A DNA stretch of 64,000 nucleotides from Streptococcus parasanguinis (GCA_018377375.1 JAGZZN010000001.1:1-64000), one strand, 5' to 3'. Numbered from the stretch's first letter, positions 25,944 to 35,808 are shown. Notes: a model not told the origin generated them from the letters alone. Made by a program: numbers and translations.

Positions 25944-27296
25944 TTATTCTTCCTCTTCTGTATCCCAGTCGTCTTTAATCGCATCTTTGTCGTACGGCAA
26001 GACAATGGTAAAGGTAGATCCCTTACCATATTCACTCTTGGCCCAAATAAAGCCTTTGTGTTGCTTAATGATCTCCTTAGCAATGGCTAAGCCCAGACCA
26101 GTCCCACCTTGGGCCCGGCTACGCGCCTTATCCACTCGGTAAAAGCGATCAAAAATGCGTGGCAAGTCTTTCTTGGGAATTCCCAAGCCCTCATCTGAGA
26201 TAGAGATAATCAACTGGGCATCTGTTGTTTTCATCCCTACCTTGATTTTCCCACCATCGGGTGAGTATTTGATGGCATTGTTCAAGATATTGTCGATTAC
26301 CTGGGTCATTTTATCCGTATCTATTTCAACCCAAATCGGGGTGATTGGATATTCACGGATCAGTTCATACTTCTTGGTATCTTCTTGCGATTGACTCTTG
26401 ATCTTATCAAACCGGTTTAAAATAAAGGTAATAAAGGCTGTAAAGTTGGTCAACTCGATGTCCAACTGACTAGTTTCATTATCGATTCGTGACAAGCTCA
26501 AAAGATCTGTGACCATACGCATCATGCGGTTGGTTTCATTCAGTGAAACCTTGACAAAATCTGGTGCCACCGGCTCTGACAAAGCGCCATCATCTAGGGC
26601 TTCCAGATAGGATTTCACACTGGTCAAAGGTGTTCGCAGTTCATGACTCACATTGGAGACAAAGAGGCGACGTTCCCGTTCTTCCTTGTCCTGCTCTGTC
26701 GTATCGTGCAAGACAGCTACCAGACCAGAGATAAAACCTGACTCGCGACGAATCAAGGCAAAGCGCACACGAAGGCTTAAGTACTCCCCATTTTCATCCT
26801 GGGAATCGATGGTTAACTCTGGTACTTCAGTAATCAAGCTTCGCAGATCATAGTCGTCTCCAAGCGAAAGCAAATCAAGAATACTGGTATTGAGAACCTC
26901 ATCTGGATTAACATTCAATTGCTTGGCTGCCATTTCATTGACCATGATGATCTGACCGCGTCTGTTGGTCGCAAGCACCCCATCTGTCATATAAGAAAGG
27001 ATACTGGTCAAACGCTTGGTTTCTTGTTCCAAGTTTTCATGCGTCAGGCGAATAACCTCCGACAGATCATTGATACTATTGGTCATATCCGTCAGTTCTG
27101 GACTTCCTTGCATGTCGACCACTTCGGAATAGTCCCCTGCAATCAGATCCTTAATTTTGGCGTTTAATTGTCTGAGCTTGATATTGTCCCTACGGTTTTC
27201 TAGCAAAAGCAAGGCTACCACAATGATAAACCCAACCGTAATCAGAACAAAGACAAAGTTCGACGACATGACAAATTGTTTTATTAGATCAATCAT
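25944..27296 (-). CDS. vicK: Sensor histidine kinase VicK (WalK)
   Basis: A 450-residue kinase. One N-terminal membrane helix (residues 12-32) and almost no extracellular loop, as usual in streptococci; then HAMP (about 36-88), a PAS domain (about 95-205), HisKA with [10 protein letters not shown] (His218) and an HATPase domain ([22 protein letters not shown]). It controls cell-wall hydrolase expression with VicR. Overlaps vicR by 8 bases. Confidence 0.98.
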   Translation of the reverse strand: MIDLIKQFVMSSNFVFVLITVGFIIVVALLLLENRRDNIKLRQLNAKIKDLIAGDYSEVVDMQGSPELTDMTNSINDLSEVIRLTHENLEQETKRLTSILSYMTDGVLATNRRGQIIMVNEMAAKQLNVNPDEVLNTSILDLLSLGDDYDLRSLITEVPELTIDSQDENGEYLSLRVRFALIRRESGFISGLVAVLHDTTEQDKEERERRLFVSNVSHELRTPLTSVKSYLEALDDGALSEPVAPDFVKVSLNETNRMMRMVTDLLSLSRIDNETSQLDIELTNFTAFITFILNRFDKIKSQSQEDTKKYELIREYPITPIWVEIDTDKMTQVIDNILNNAIKYSPDGGKIKVGMKTTDAQLIISISDEGLGIPKKDLPRIFDRFYRVDKARSRAQGGTGLGLAIAKEIIKQHKGFIWAKSEYGKGSTFTIVLPYDKDAIKDDWDTEEEE

Positions 27297-27990
27297 TGTT
27301 TCTCATATAATATCCGACACCACGGCGGGTCAAGATATATTCTGGACGTCCCGGTGTGTCCTCGATTTTTTCACGCAAACGACGAACTGTCACGTCCACT
27401 GTCCGAACATCACCAAAGTAATCATAGCCCCACACCGTCTCAAGAAGGTGTTCACGGGTCATCACTTGACCGACATGGGTCGCAAGGTGATAGAGCAATT
27501 CAAATTCGCGATGGGTCAAGTCCAATTCTTTGTTGCCTTTTTGAACCAAGAAAGCATCTGGAAGAATGTGAAGATCACCAATGACAATTTCCGTATCGGC
27601 CTCATTTTCAAGTTGAGGATCAGCCGCAAACTCCGAACGACGCAACAAGGCTTTCACACGCGCTTGCAATTCCCGATTCGAGAAGGGTTTGGTTACATAG
27701 TCATCCGCCCCGATTTCAAGCCCAATGACCTTATCAAATTCCGTATCCTTAGCAGATAGGACAATGATCGGCACATTGCTAGTCTTACGAATCGTCCGCG
27801 CCACTTCCAAGCCATCAATCTCTGGCAACATCAAATCTAGAATAATAATATCCGGATTTTCAGCCGCAAAGACCTCTAAAGCTTCCCGACCATCAAAGGC
27901 TGTCAATACCTCATAGCCTTCTTTTGCCATGTTAAATTTGATAATATCTGAAATTGGTTTTTCATCATCAACTACTAATATTTTTTTCAT
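27289..27990 (-). CDS. vicR: Response regulator VicR (WalR)
   Basis: A 233-residue OmpR-type regulator: receiver domain with DD at residues 8-9 and the phospho-acceptor Asp52 (IIILDLML), and a winged-helix DNA-binding domain ([11 protein letters not shown]). The only essential streptococcal response regulator; binds promoters of wall hydrolases. The start has a weak SD after a short leader; -10 TATAAT is at 28042-28047. Confidence 0.98.
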   Translation of the reverse strand: MKKILVVDDEKPISDIIKFNMAKEGYEVLTAFDGREALEVFAAENPDIIILDLMLPEIDGLEVARTIRKTSNVPIIVLSAKDTEFDKVIGLEIGADDYVTKPFSNRELQARVKALLRRSEFAADPQLENEADTEIVIGDLHILPDAFLVQKGNKELDLTHREFELLYHLATHVGQVMTREHLLETVWGYDYFGDVRTVDVTVRRLREKIEDTPGRPEYILTRRGVGYYMRNND

Positions 27991-28041
27991 CTTACATACC
28001 TGTTTCTAATGCTACTTTTCCTTATCAATCTCTATCTTCTT

Positions 28042-28047
28042 ATTATA
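28042..28047 (-). promoter_or_regulatory. vicR promoter -10
   Basis: TATAAT on the minus strand, 52 bases upstream of the vicR ATG. No strong -35 is visible. Confidence 0.55.
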
Positions 28048-28105
28048 TCAAACTTATGAAGAAATGTGGAGTCTCAATTGCTGGACTTTCCAATAAGACA
28101 AAGCA

Positions 28106-28141
28106 AAAAGACTGAGATCATTACATCTCAATCTTTTCTTT
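28106..28141. terminator. Bidirectional terminator upstream of vicR
   Basis: AAAGACTGAGAT pairs with ATCTCAATCTTT (one mismatch) around CATTAC, with A and T runs at the two sides. Confidence 0.7.
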
Positions 28142-28146
28142 TTGTA

Positions 28147-28353
28147 TTATTTTGAAACGCGGGATTTGTTGGAGATATCAGCTAGGATTGCTGCTACATA
28201 CTCATCATGTTTAAACATTAAAACGGTATCTACTTTCAGAGGAGATATCGTTTTTCTTCTTCGGATAAGGATACAAAAATTTCTGCCTTCACTATCTTTT
28301 AAATCAATTGATTTCTTCAGAGAAAGACCGTAAAATTTTTGGTATAATGTCAA
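28147..28353 (-). pseudogene. Fragment resembling the C-terminus of threonyl-tRNA synthetase
   Basis: The frame ends in YVAAILADISNKSRVSK, close to the end of the thrS product in this window ([17 protein letters not shown]), and the underlying DNA is also similar. The other 50 residues look degenerate and the only start is a TTG without an SD. Its terminator at 28106-28141 sits where the thrS terminator would. Probably a remnant of a second thrS or of a rearrangement; a chance resemblance is possible. Confidence 0.5.
28343..28348 (+). promoter_or_regulatory. Promoter of the DUF389 gene (-10)
   Basis: Extended -10 TGGTATAAT. It leaves a leader of roughly 135 bases. Confidence 0.55.
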
Positions 28354-28415
28354 GGATGGACTGATGGATATTTAAAAGATAATGTTCAAAAAAATAACAG
28401 GTGAGAATTAAAAAT

Positions 28416-28478
28416 ATGTCAGTTTGGACAGAAGTCTCTCTACCATCATCCATGCAGAAACAAGATTATATGAAATAA
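28416..28478 (+). CDS. 20-codon upstream ORF in the DUF389 leader
   Basis: An ORF starting MSVWTEVSLPSSMQKQDY with AGGTGAG about 10 bases before its ATG, ending 12 bases before the DUF389 start. Its stop lies directly at the SD of the main gene. It may affect DUF389 translation, but coding is uncertain. Confidence 0.35.
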   Translation: MSVWTEVSLPSSMQKQDYMK

Positions 28479-28490
28479 AAGGAGTAACCA

Positions 28491-29540
28491 ATGTCCGGAA
28501 ACTATTCAACACGTGAATTTCGCGAGAAACTATATGATGATCTTCATGTTCGATTAAGAGATACCGTGATTTTGATGTGTGCGATTTTTATTGCCTCTAT
28601 AGGTCTAAACATGAATTCAACAGCTGTTATTATTGGAGCCATGCTGATTTCCCCTCTTATGACACCGATTGTGGGACTAGGATTCGGTTTAGCTATTTTT
28701 GATACGCGTTTAATCAAGCAATCTCTAGAGGTTTTATTTACTCAAGTATTGGTCAGTTTGCTTGTCTCGACTCTGTATTTCTGGATTTCTCCCTTATCTT
28801 ATGCAAGTAGCGAGTTGATTGCACGAACCTCTCCAACCATTTGGGATGTTCTCATTGCTATTGCTGGTGGGATAGCAGGTGTCATTGGTTCAAGGAAAAA
28901 AGAAGCAAACAATATCGTGCCTGGCGTAGCCATTGCAACAGCTCTGATGCCACCTATCTGTACTGCAGGCTATGGTTTAGCTAATGGAAATGTGCGATTT
29001 TTATTCGGGGCTCTCTATCTTTTCTTGATTAACTGTGTCTTTATCATGCTAACCAATATTGTTGGAACAAGAATTTTAATGAGAAAATCTCCTTTAAGTT
29101 CATTTAAAGAGCTAAACATTAAAATGAGAATTGGGCTGATATCTTTGATTGTATTATTGGTTCTTCCAGCCAGCTATTCAGCAGTCACTCTGACGATGGA
29201 TCAAGCACGAAAAGAAGGGATTAAACAGTTTGTAGGCAAAGAGTTCTCTAATCATACGATCATTAATCAAGTCTACAAGTCAAGTAGCAATGAATTGGTC
29301 TTGACAGTTGTTGGAGATCCGATTTCAGAAGAAGAATTAGAAACCATTCGCCAAAAACAAGACTCTTACGGTATTCAATCTGTTCAATTGAAAGTCAATC
29401 AAGTCCATAATTCGACAAAATTAGATAGTGAGACGACCAAGGAATTTTACGAAAACATTGACAAGTATATCGATCAAAAACTCTCTGAAAAAGATTCACA
29501 AAACGATCTCGTAAAAGAAAATGAAGCAGACAAGGATTGA
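28491..29540 (+). CDS. DUF389 (TIGR00341) membrane protein
   Basis: A 349-residue membrane protein with about six helices within residues 25-240, and signatures GAMLISPLMTPIVG (about residues 50-63) and ATALMPPICTAGYGLANG (about 155-172). The last 110 residues form a soluble tail with a beta/alpha domain. Function unknown. SD AAAGGAG, own promoter, own terminator after a 140-base trailer in which I see no gene. Confidence 0.9.
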   Translation: MSGNYSTREFREKLYDDLHVRLRDTVILMCAIFIASIGLNMNSTAVIIGAMLISPLMTPIVGLGFGLAIFDTRLIKQSLEVLFTQVLVSLLVSTLYFWISPLSYASSELIARTSPTIWDVLIAIAGGIAGVIGSRKKEANNIVPGVAIATALMPPICTAGYGLANGNVRFLFGALYLFLINCVFIMLTNIVGTRILMRKSPLSSFKELNIKMRIGLISLIVLLVLPASYSAVTLTMDQARKEGIKQFVGKEFSNHTIINQVYKSSSNELVLTVVGDPISEEELETIRQKQDSYGIQSVQLKVNQVHNSTKLDSETTKEFYENIDKYIDQKLSEKDSQNDLVKENEADKD

Positions 29541-29680
29541 GGATAGTCAACTTATCTAACTCATGGAAGCAAATCTTGGGAGGATATCCTATATCCAAAA
29601 GTTCATGGATAGAAAGGATTGTTGATGAGGATACTATTTGTGGCGATTTGACCGATCACTACTAGCTCAGGTTAAACAAA

Positions 29681-29720
29681 ATAGAAAAAGCAACAACTGA
29701 AATAGTTGTTGCTTTTTCTT
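29681..29720. terminator. Bidirectional terminator between the DUF389 gene and thrS
   Basis: AAAAAGCAACAACT GAAAT AGTTGTTGCTTTTT: perfect hairpin with A and T runs, usable on both strands. Confidence 0.92.
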
Positions 29721-29751
29721 ACTAAAAAATATTTATCAGACTGTGATCGTT

Positions 29752-31695
29752 TTATTTCTCAACACGAGATTTATTTGCAATATCTGCAAGAATCAATTCT
29801 ACAAATGCATCCACTGACATGTTTTCTGTTTCTTTTTGACCATAACGACGTACGTTTACAGCCTTGTCTTCCATTTCCTTGTCACCAACAATCAATTGGT
29901 AAGGAATTTTTTGAGTTTGTGAAGCACGGATCTTGAACTGCATTTTTTCATTGCGTTCATCCACATCTGCACGAACACCACGGTCACGAAGTTTCTTAGC
30001 CACTTCCCAAGCATAGTCCACGTGTTTTTCGTTCGATACTGGGATAAGGGTTACTTGGTGAGGAGCAAGCCAGGTTGGGAAAGCTCCCTTGTAGTTTTCA
30101 ATCAAGATCGCAGTAAAGCGTTCCATCGTTGAGATAACCCCACGGTGGATCATAACTGGACGGTGTTCTTCTCCATCTGCTCCAATGTAATGAAGATCAA
30201 AGCGTTCTGGAAGCAAGAAGTCCAATTGGATGGTAGAAAGGGTTTCTTCTTTACCAAGAGCTGTTTTCACTTGGATATCCAATTTTGGTCCGTAGAAGGC
30301 TGCTTCCCCTTCTGCTTCATAGTACTCAACACCCATATCATCAACGGCTGCTTTCAACATGCGTTGAGCATTTTCCCACATTTCATCGTTGTCAAAGTAT
30401 TTGTGTTTGTCTTCAGGATCACGGTAAGACAAACGGAAACGGTAATCTGTCAAGTTAAAGTCTTCATACACATCGATGATCAATTGAAGGATCTTCTTGA
30501 ATTCTTCCTCGATTTGTTCTGGAGCCACAAAAGTATGACCATCATTCAGAGACATTTCACGCACACGTTGAAGACCAGTCAAAGCACCAGATTTTTCATA
30601 ACGGTGCATCATACCGATTTCAGCGATACGGATTGGCAATTCACGGTAAGAGTGCACATGATGTTTGTAGACTTCAATGTGGTGAGGACAGTTCATTGGA
30701 CGAAGAACAAACTCTTCTCCATCCCCCATATCCATTGGTGGGAACATGTCTTCACGGTAGTGATCCCAGTGACCTGAAGTTTTATACAGTTCTACAGAAG
30801 CAATTGGTGGAGTGTAGACGTGTTGGTAGCCTGCTGCTACTTCTTTATCAACGATATAGCGTTCCAACTCACGACGGATGGTCGCACCATTTGGCAACCA
30901 GAATGGAAGACCTTGACCAACTTCTTGAGAAATCATGAAGAGGTCAAGCTCTTTACCAAGTTTACGGTGGTCACGTTCCTTAGCTTCTTCACGCATTTGA
31001 AGGTAGTTCTTCAAGTCTTTCTTGTCAAACCATGCTGTACCGTAGATACGTTGCATCATCGCATTGTCGCTATTCCCACGCCAGTAAGCACCAGCAACGT
31101 TCAGAAGGTGGAAGATTTGGATGCGACCAGTTGATGGGACGTGTGGTCCACGGCAAAGGTCAACGTATTCACCTTGACGGTAGATGGTCAACCCACCTTC
31201 GTCTTCTGAGTGTTCTTCGATCAATTCTAATTTGTATGGATCATTTTTGAAGATTTCACGCGCTTCATCTTTAGTCACTTCTTCACGAATAGATGGGAAG
31301 TTTTCTTTGACGATTTTTTTCATTTCTTCTTCGATACGAGGAAGGTCTTCGTTAGAGATTTGACCCGCTTGGTTGTCTGTATCGTAGTAGAAACCATCTT
31401 CGATCGCTGGACCGACACCCAAGTGAATATCTGGGAAGAGGCGACGAGCTGCTTGGGCAAACAAGTGTGCCGCTGAGTGACGCAAGATTGGAAGTGCATC
31501 TTCGTGATCAGGTGTCACGATTTCAATGCTTCCATCTTCGGTGATGGCACGAGTTGTGTCAATCAATTTGCCGTTGAATTTACCAGCAAGAGCTTTTTTA
31601 GCCAAAGAATTGCTGATAGATTGGGCAATTTCAAAAGTAGTAACGCCAGATTCGAATTCACGAACAGCGCCATCTGGGAAAGTAATCTTAATCAT
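29752..31695 (-). CDS. thrS: Threonyl-tRNA synthetase
   Basis: A 647-residue class II aminoacyl-tRNA synthetase: TGS domain (residues 1-62), editing domain with [16 protein letters not shown] (His-X3-His), catalytic core with motif 2 ([11 protein letters not shown]), zinc ligands of the core ([10 protein letters not shown]), and an anticodon-binding domain at the C-terminus. It is preceded by a T-box leader, so it is induced by uncharged tRNA-Thr. A tRNA-Thr(GGU) gene lies at 56166. Confidence 0.98.
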   Translation of the reverse strand: MIKITFPDGAVREFESGVTTFEIAQSISNSLAKKALAGKFNGKLIDTTRAITEDGSIEIVTPDHEDALPILRHSAAHLFAQAARRLFPDIHLGVGPAIEDGFYYDTDNQAGQISNEDLPRIEEEMKKIVKENFPSIREEVTKDEAREIFKNDPYKLELIEEHSEDEGGLTIYRQGEYVDLCRGPHVPSTGRIQIFHLLNVAGAYWRGNSDNAMMQRIYGTAWFDKKDLKNYLQMREEAKERDHRKLGKELDLFMISQEVGQGLPFWLPNGATIRRELERYIVDKEVAAGYQHVYTPPIASVELYKTSGHWDHYREDMFPPMDMGDGEEFVLRPMNCPHHIEVYKHHVHSYRELPIRIAEIGMMHRYEKSGALTGLQRVREMSLNDGHTFVAPEQIEEEFKKILQLIIDVYEDFNLTDYRFRLSYRDPEDKHKYFDNDEMWENAQRMLKAAVDDMGVEYYEAEGEAAFYGPKLDIQVKTALGKEETLSTIQLDFLLPERFDLHYIGADGEEHRPVMIHRGVISTMERFTAILIENYKGAFPTWLAPHQVTLIPVSNEKHVDYAWEVAKKLRDRGVRADVDERNEKMQFKIRASQTQKIPYQLIVGDKEMEDKAVNVRRYGQKETENMSVDAFVELILADIANKSRVEK

Positions 31696-31716
31696 GATTT
31701 TCTCCTTATAAAGTTT

Positions 31717-31752
31717 TTAGTAGCTAAATGGGTGGGAGATGTCTTTGAACAT
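31717..31752 (-). CDS. 11-codon leader ORF between T-box terminator and thrS
   Basis: MFKDISHPFSY with a strong AAAGGAG 10 bases upstream, ending 22 bases before the thrS start. It would only be translated after read-through of the T-box terminator. Could tune thrS translation; coding not proven. Confidence 0.4.
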   Translation of the reverse strand: MFKDISHPFSY

Positions 31753-31791
31753 TGGAATCGTCACTCCTTTTGATGTCTTCATGAAGAAATC

Positions 31792-31999
31792 AAAAAAGCG
31801 ACCTCCTCGAAAGGACGTCGCAACGTGGTTCCACCTTCATTTATGTTCCTCAAAAAAGAGGGACACCTCTGATTGGCTCTAACGTAGCCACCGTTTTATG
31901 TTTGCATAAAAGAATCACGAGTAGTCCCAAACCTATCCTCTACGCGATTTCCAGCCCCACGCGCTCTCTATCAGATTTCCTAGATTTGATATGTCTCTG
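31792..31999 (-). promoter_or_regulatory. T-box riboswitch of thrS
   Basis: The minus strand shows a long structured leader, the conserved T-box core GGTGGAACCACG (31823-31834 on the + strand as its complement) and a terminator GCGACGTCC/GGAGGTCGC followed by six T (31792-31821). A plausible Thr specifier ACU occurs in GGGACTACTCG. Uncharged tRNA-Thr should stabilise the antiterminator. Confidence 0.9.
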
Positions 32000-32005
32000 T
32001 CAGTT

Positions 32006-32033
32006 ATTATAGCACGATTGAAAAATTTTGCAA
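32006..32033 (-). promoter_or_regulatory. thrS T-box promoter
   Basis: On the minus strand TTGCAA (complement 32028-32033), 16 bases, TATAAT (complement 32006-32011), with extended TGC before the -10. Confidence 0.8.
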
Positions 32034-32048
32034 GAAAAAGTTTCATTT

Positions 32049-33371
32049 TCAATCAAAGAAATGCGTGATTTTACGGATTTTCTTCACTTGTTTGACCGAA
32101 GCCTTCATCATCTTCACAGATCCATTGACCGGAAGAGCAATCACCTTGGTCGGGATTTTCACAATGGTCTTAGACATCCGCTTAACCCGACTTTGCTCAG
32201 GATTCAAATCATTTGAAAAGTCTTTAGAGATGATTTTATCCAAGTAAAATTCGTAGACCCGACGGCCAAAGGTTGCTGCAGAAATATCATCAATCTTTTC
32301 TGCCCACTTGGTCTCATCGATTGGTGGCATCTCCTCAATCGCTTCAAGAATCGCTTGTGCCAGATCACTCTCTTCATAAAAGAGCTTTCCAAACATAGGG
32401 TCATCAATCACATGATCGAGATAAGGATTGCCATGAGCGATGATCGGGGTACCACTCGCAATACTCTCTAAATAAGTCAACCCTTGCGTCTCACTCGTTG
32501 AAGCTGAAATAAAGAAGTCAGCCGCCTTATAGTAAAGAGCTGTCTCATTTGGTGGGATCATCCCTGTAAAGACAACCGCATCTGAAATCCCCAGTTTCGC
32601 CGCTTGTTTTTTCAAATCATCCAAATAAGGACCATCTCCAGCCACGATCAACTTAACTTTTGGATTGACCTTGAGGACATCAGGAAGGGCCGCAATAACA
32701 GCCTGAATATTCTTTTCATAAGAAACCCGCGACAGACTCAATAAAAGCGTTTCATCTTCTGCGACTTCATATTTTTCACGAAGAGCTGCTGTCTCTGTCG
32801 GAGTGATTTCCGGTCGGTCAAACTTGGCCAAATCAATCCCTGTCGGAATAATGCGTTTTTCTGCCTTGACCTTGTACTTTTGGAGCAAGTCATAAACGAT
32901 CTCACTAGGACAGATCACTCCATCTAGATCATTCATATAACTTCTCACAATGTATTTGACCATACTTGGGCGAATGACCATACCTCTTGCAATATAGCGG
33001 ACATAGTCCTCATACTGAGTATGGTAGGTATGAATAACAGGAATCCTCAACTCGCGTCCAATCCACACTCCCAAAAGGCCCAGTGAAAACTCAGTCTGGG
33101 TATGGATAATATCCAGCTGGTATTGCTTGGCAATGGCAAGCGCCTTTGAGAATCCACGATAAGCAACGCGGCGGTCCTTAAAGGCGAAGAAAGGCACACT
33201 TGGAATCCGAATGATCTGCCAATCTTCATAGCGGTTGACATCTTTATCCGTTGTCGTAAAGATAAAGACCGTGTGACCCAATTTTTCTAATTCTGTTTTG
33301 AGCGTCCGAATACTGGTCGCCACTCCCGAAACTTGCGGGAAATAGGTATCTGTAAATAACCCTACACGCAT
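32049..33371 (-). CDS. GT4 glycosyltransferase, probable monoglucosyl-diacylglycerol synthase
   Basis: A 440-residue GT4 enzyme: N-terminal FTDTYFPQVSGVATS, acceptor-domain motif HTYHTQYEDYVRYIARG, and the nucleotide-sugar site (EKNIQAVIAALP, then FISASTSETQGLTYLES). Family knowledge: in pneumococcus the neighbour of cpoA encodes the enzyme that makes glucosyl-diacylglycerol, the first membrane glycolipid step; length and order fit. The last 60 residues are basic and could bind the membrane. It starts 2 bases after the cpoA stop. Confidence 0.82.
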   Translation of the reverse strand: MRVGLFTDTYFPQVSGVATSIRTLKTELEKLGHTVFIFTTTDKDVNRYEDWQIIRIPSVPFFAFKDRRVAYRGFSKALAIAKQYQLDIIHTQTEFSLGLLGVWIGRELRIPVIHTYHTQYEDYVRYIARGMVIRPSMVKYIVRSYMNDLDGVICPSEIVYDLLQKYKVKAEKRIIPTGIDLAKFDRPEITPTETAALREKYEVAEDETLLLSLSRVSYEKNIQAVIAALPDVLKVNPKVKLIVAGDGPYLDDLKKQAAKLGISDAVVFTGMIPPNETALYYKAADFFISASTSETQGLTYLESIASGTPIIAHGNPYLDHVIDDPMFGKLFYEESDLAQAILEAIEEMPPIDETKWAEKIDDISAATFGRRVYEFYLDKIISKDFSNDLNPEQSRVKRMSKTIVKIPTKVIALPVNGSVKMMKASVKQVKKIRKITHFFD

Positions 33372-33372
33372 C

Positions 33373-34371
33373 TTACATCTCCAAAACTGTTTGATAGGCT
33401 TCGACCAATTGATAAGCCACTAAGTCAATCGAACGACTTTCAGCGACCTTGTAGCCTGCCTCCCGCTTGTCTACTTGTCCGTTCAAGACCTTGTTCAAGG
33501 AATCCACAAATTCGTCTACATTATGGCACAATTCAGATGACGTCTCGTCAATCCAGCCATTATATACGGGAATATCCCGCAAGACCGTGTGCTGATGACT
33601 GGCCAAGGCTTCCAAAACAACGATTCCTTCTGTTTCTTCATAAGATGGGAAGAAGAAAGCATCTGAACCCGTCATGGCCCCTTGGAAGACTGCTCCCTTG
33701 AAGTAGCCAGGGAATTCCACATTACTAGGATGATCCTTTTCCACGATACGACGAATCTTACGCGGAATGATCCATTTGTTGATAGAACCTAGCCAAATAA
33801 AGCGAACATCCGGCATGCGACGGGCCACTTCTACGAAATCTTCAATCCCTTTGCGTTTAAAATAAAGCCCTGCACAGATGACAACCTTTTGGCCTTCTTG
33901 GATATTAAAATGCTTGCGAAAGACTTCTTCTTTTTTCGGATCCTTCTTGTATTTTTCCAAATCAATCCCATTGGAAACCGCGATAATCGGTGTGGTCACC
34001 CCATAAGACTGAATCAGGTGTTTGGAATACTCAGATGGCGTGATCACATAGTCTGCCTTTTGGTACATGTGAGCCAAATACTTACCAAACAAGGGCGCAA
34101 AAAAGTTAGACCCGATAAAGGAATTTTCAAAATCCTCACGGGTTGAATGGCCATGCATGATGACTTTCTTTCCACGACGCTTTGCTGCATGGAGCAAAAG
34201 GAAACTCCGTGGGCCATAGGTATTGATATGCACCACATCATAATCTCCTAAAATATCTGTCGTATACGGAATCCCAGCCAAATCAAGCGCATGCATTTGA
34301 TGCTGCAAGGCTCGACCAATTCCTGATTTTTGTAATACGGATTTTCCTTCTAAATACAGTAAAACTTTCAT
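33373..34371 (-). CDS. cpoA: GT4 glycosyltransferase CpoA-like (glycosyl-glucosyl-diacylglycerol synthase)
   Basis: A 332-residue GT4 enzyme with the N-terminal MKVLLYLEGKSVLQKSGIGRAL, HGHSTREDFENSF acceptor region and the donor motif SYEETEGIVVLEAL. By position and length it matches CpoA, which adds a second sugar to glucosyl-diacylglycerol and supplies the anchor of lipoteichoic acid. The frame extends to 34407 without a better start; the ATG at 34371 fits the family. TATAAT ends 7 bases before it with no SD, so translation may be leaderless. Operon with the following glycosyltransferase. Confidence 0.85.
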   Translation of the reverse strand: MKVLLYLEGKSVLQKSGIGRALQHQMHALDLAGIPYTTDILGDYDVVHINTYGPRSFLLLHAAKRRGKKVIMHGHSTREDFENSFIGSNFFAPLFGKYLAHMYQKADYVITPSEYSKHLIQSYGVTTPIIAVSNGIDLEKYKKDPKKEEVFRKHFNIQEGQKVVICAGLYFKRKGIEDFVEVARRMPDVRFIWLGSINKWIIPRKIRRIVEKDHPSNVEFPGYFKGAVFQGAMTGSDAFFFPSYEETEGIVVLEALASHQHTVLRDIPVYNGWIDETSSELCHNVDEFVDSLNKVLNGQVDKREAGYKVAESRSIDLVAYQLVEAYQTVLEM

Positions 34372-34377
34372 ACTTTC

Positions 34378-34383
34378 TATTAT
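34378..34383 (-). promoter_or_regulatory. cpoA promoter -10, adjacent to the ATG
   Basis: TATAATAGAAAGT then ATG on the minus strand; distance from -10 to ATG is 7 bases as in tex. Confidence 0.5.
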
Positions 34384-34426
34384 ACCGAAATAAAGAGTGC
34401 CCAGCAAGTCTCTGCCTGTTTGCAGT

Positions 34427-34455
34427 ATAAAAAAGAGGCTAGAACAGTTCTGTTC
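34427..34455 (-). repeat. Left copy of a duplicated terminator arm (partial)
   Basis: Reads AAAAAGAGGCTAGAACAG and TTCTGTTC on the + strand, identical to the first 26 bases of the ccpA terminator at 35887-35912, but the second arm is lost. Together the two copies flank the methyltransferase/TetR pair. Confidence 0.7.
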
Positions 34456-34473
34456 GAAATTTAAAATTCTATT

Positions 34474-35061
34474 TTATTTATATACGATATACAAAATCCA
34501 ATTGCGATTCTGTTTTTCCTCAATTTTTGAAAAACCAATACTTGTTAGTAACTGACTAAATTCATGACTTGTACGATAATCTGTCATATGATAATGTATT
34601 TTTTCTTTTTCAGAAGCAATTATCAAAGTAGAATTGCTGGACATGACTCTATAAACTTCTTGAAAACTCTTTTTTATATCCTTCCAAAAAATATGGGTCT
34701 GAATAGCAAATATTCTATCAAAATAGTTATTTTGATAAGGCATATTCTCCACATTTCCAATCTTAAGTTGGACACTACCTTTTCTTATGGAATCTGAATG
34801 AACACGTTGGGCAGTTCTATATGATTCCTTAGAAATATCAATACCATGAATCTCAAGATTTTTATTTAAAGCAAGAAGGTTCTTGATAGTACTCCCGCCA
34901 CCGTAACCAATTTCTAAAATTCTATAATTATCTGAAATAGTAGTCTGTTTAATCGCCCAAAGACTAAGTTTTTTAAAATAGAATGACCATATTTTTGTGA
35001 TGACTCTACCAATAAGACCACTAGGTTTTTGAGACTGCTTAATAAGAAATTCAGTTAACAT
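34474..35061 (-). CDS. Class I SAM-dependent methyltransferase
   Basis: A 195-residue methyltransferase with the SAM motif ILEIGYGGGSTIKNLL (about residues 48-63), HGIDISKESY, and PYQNNYFDRIFAI. The substrate (small molecule or lipid-like) cannot be predicted. AT-rich compared with its neighbours. Divergent from a TetR regulator, with a strong palindrome between them, so the regulator probably controls it. A cargo-like module between cpoA and ccpA. Confidence 0.82.
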   Translation of the reverse strand: MLTEFLIKQSQKPSGLIGRVITKIWSFYFKKLSLWAIKQTTISDNYRILEIGYGGGSTIKNLLALNKNLEIHGIDISKESYRTAQRVHSDSIRKGSVQLKIGNVENMPYQNNYFDRIFAIQTHIFWKDIKKSFQEVYRVMSSNSTLIIASEKEKIHYHMTDYRTSHEFSQLLTSIGFSKIEEKQNRNWILYIVYK

Positions 35062-35085
35062 TAAATATCTTCCCTCAATTATTAT

Positions 35086-35119
35086 AAGTTTGAAATATCA
35101 TTAATTATATTTCAAACTT
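35086..35119. promoter_or_regulatory. TetR operator between methyltransferase and regulator genes
   Basis: AAGTTTGAAATAT and ATATTTCAAACTT are perfect 13-base inverted repeats separated by CATTAATT. A half-like copy ATTTCAAAGTT occurs at about 35176-35186, next to the -10 (TATAAT) of the TetR gene. Confidence 0.8.
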
Positions 35120-35217
35120 AATTGTATTGTAAATATCAGATATCGTCAAGAATTAATGAAATAATCTGAGATAAATTTCAAAGTTGTGCTATAATTGATA
35201 TCAAATGGAGTGTTCAA

Positions 35218-35808
35218 ATGAATCAATATCAAAAAACAACAGAAAAAAAGAAGCAAGCTATTATTCAGTCTGCTCTTTCTTTATTTAAAGAAAAAGGGTT
35301 TAAAGAAACAAGTATACAATCAATTGCAAAAGTCGCAGAAGTTTCTCCTGTGTCAATCTACAATTACTTTGATAAGAAAGATAATTTAGTAGCTTTATGT
35401 ATTAATGAATTGTTTAAAGACATCATACAAGAAGCTGAAAACATTCTACTCAGTAATATAGATTATAAATCAAAATTAAATCAAGCCTTAGCTTTATGTC
35501 AGAAAAAAATAAGCCAACAGATTTCTAACTACTTTCAAGAAAAAACGTTAGAGGATCCTACTTTTACGAAACTTATGACAAAAGCGATAGATGAGAAAAA
35601 GCGTGAAATATATCGTGCATATATTGAGCTAGGTAAAAATGAAAATATAATTGCTAAAGATTTGTCAACAGAGGTTATATTAAACGTCATGAGTGCTCTC
35701 AATAGCACAGGAAATCATCTATCTCCAAATAAAAACATAGAAGACGAAACAAAACAAATTCATCATATTTTGTTGTATGGTATTTTAACAAACTCTAGAA
35801 CGATTTAA
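35218..35808 (+). CDS. TetR family regulator
   Basis: A 196-residue TetR protein. The N-terminal helix-turn-helix is clear (ETSIQSIAKVAEVSPVSIYNYFDKKDNLV, split here only by mention: TSIQSIAKVAEVSPVSIY, residues about 30-47). The C-terminal ligand domain is rich in Lys and Asn. AT-rich. SD GGAG 7 bases before the ATG. It is divergent to the methyltransferase and should repress it and itself via the palindrome at 35086; the inducer is unknown. Confidence 0.85.
   Translation: MNQYQKTTEKKKQAIIQSALSLFKEKGFKETSIQSIAKVAEVSPVSIYNYFDKKDNLVALCINELFKDIIQEAENILLSNIDYKSKLNQALALCQKKISQQISNYFQEKTLEDPTFTKLMTKAIDEKKREIYRAYIELGKNENIIAKDLSTEVILNVMSALNSTGNHLSPNKNIEDETKQIHHILLYGILTNSRTI

Noticed and set aside
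30145..30777. 210-codon + frame opposite thrS
   Set aside because: It is a shadow of a highly conserved synthetase gene; no SD and no recognisable protein.
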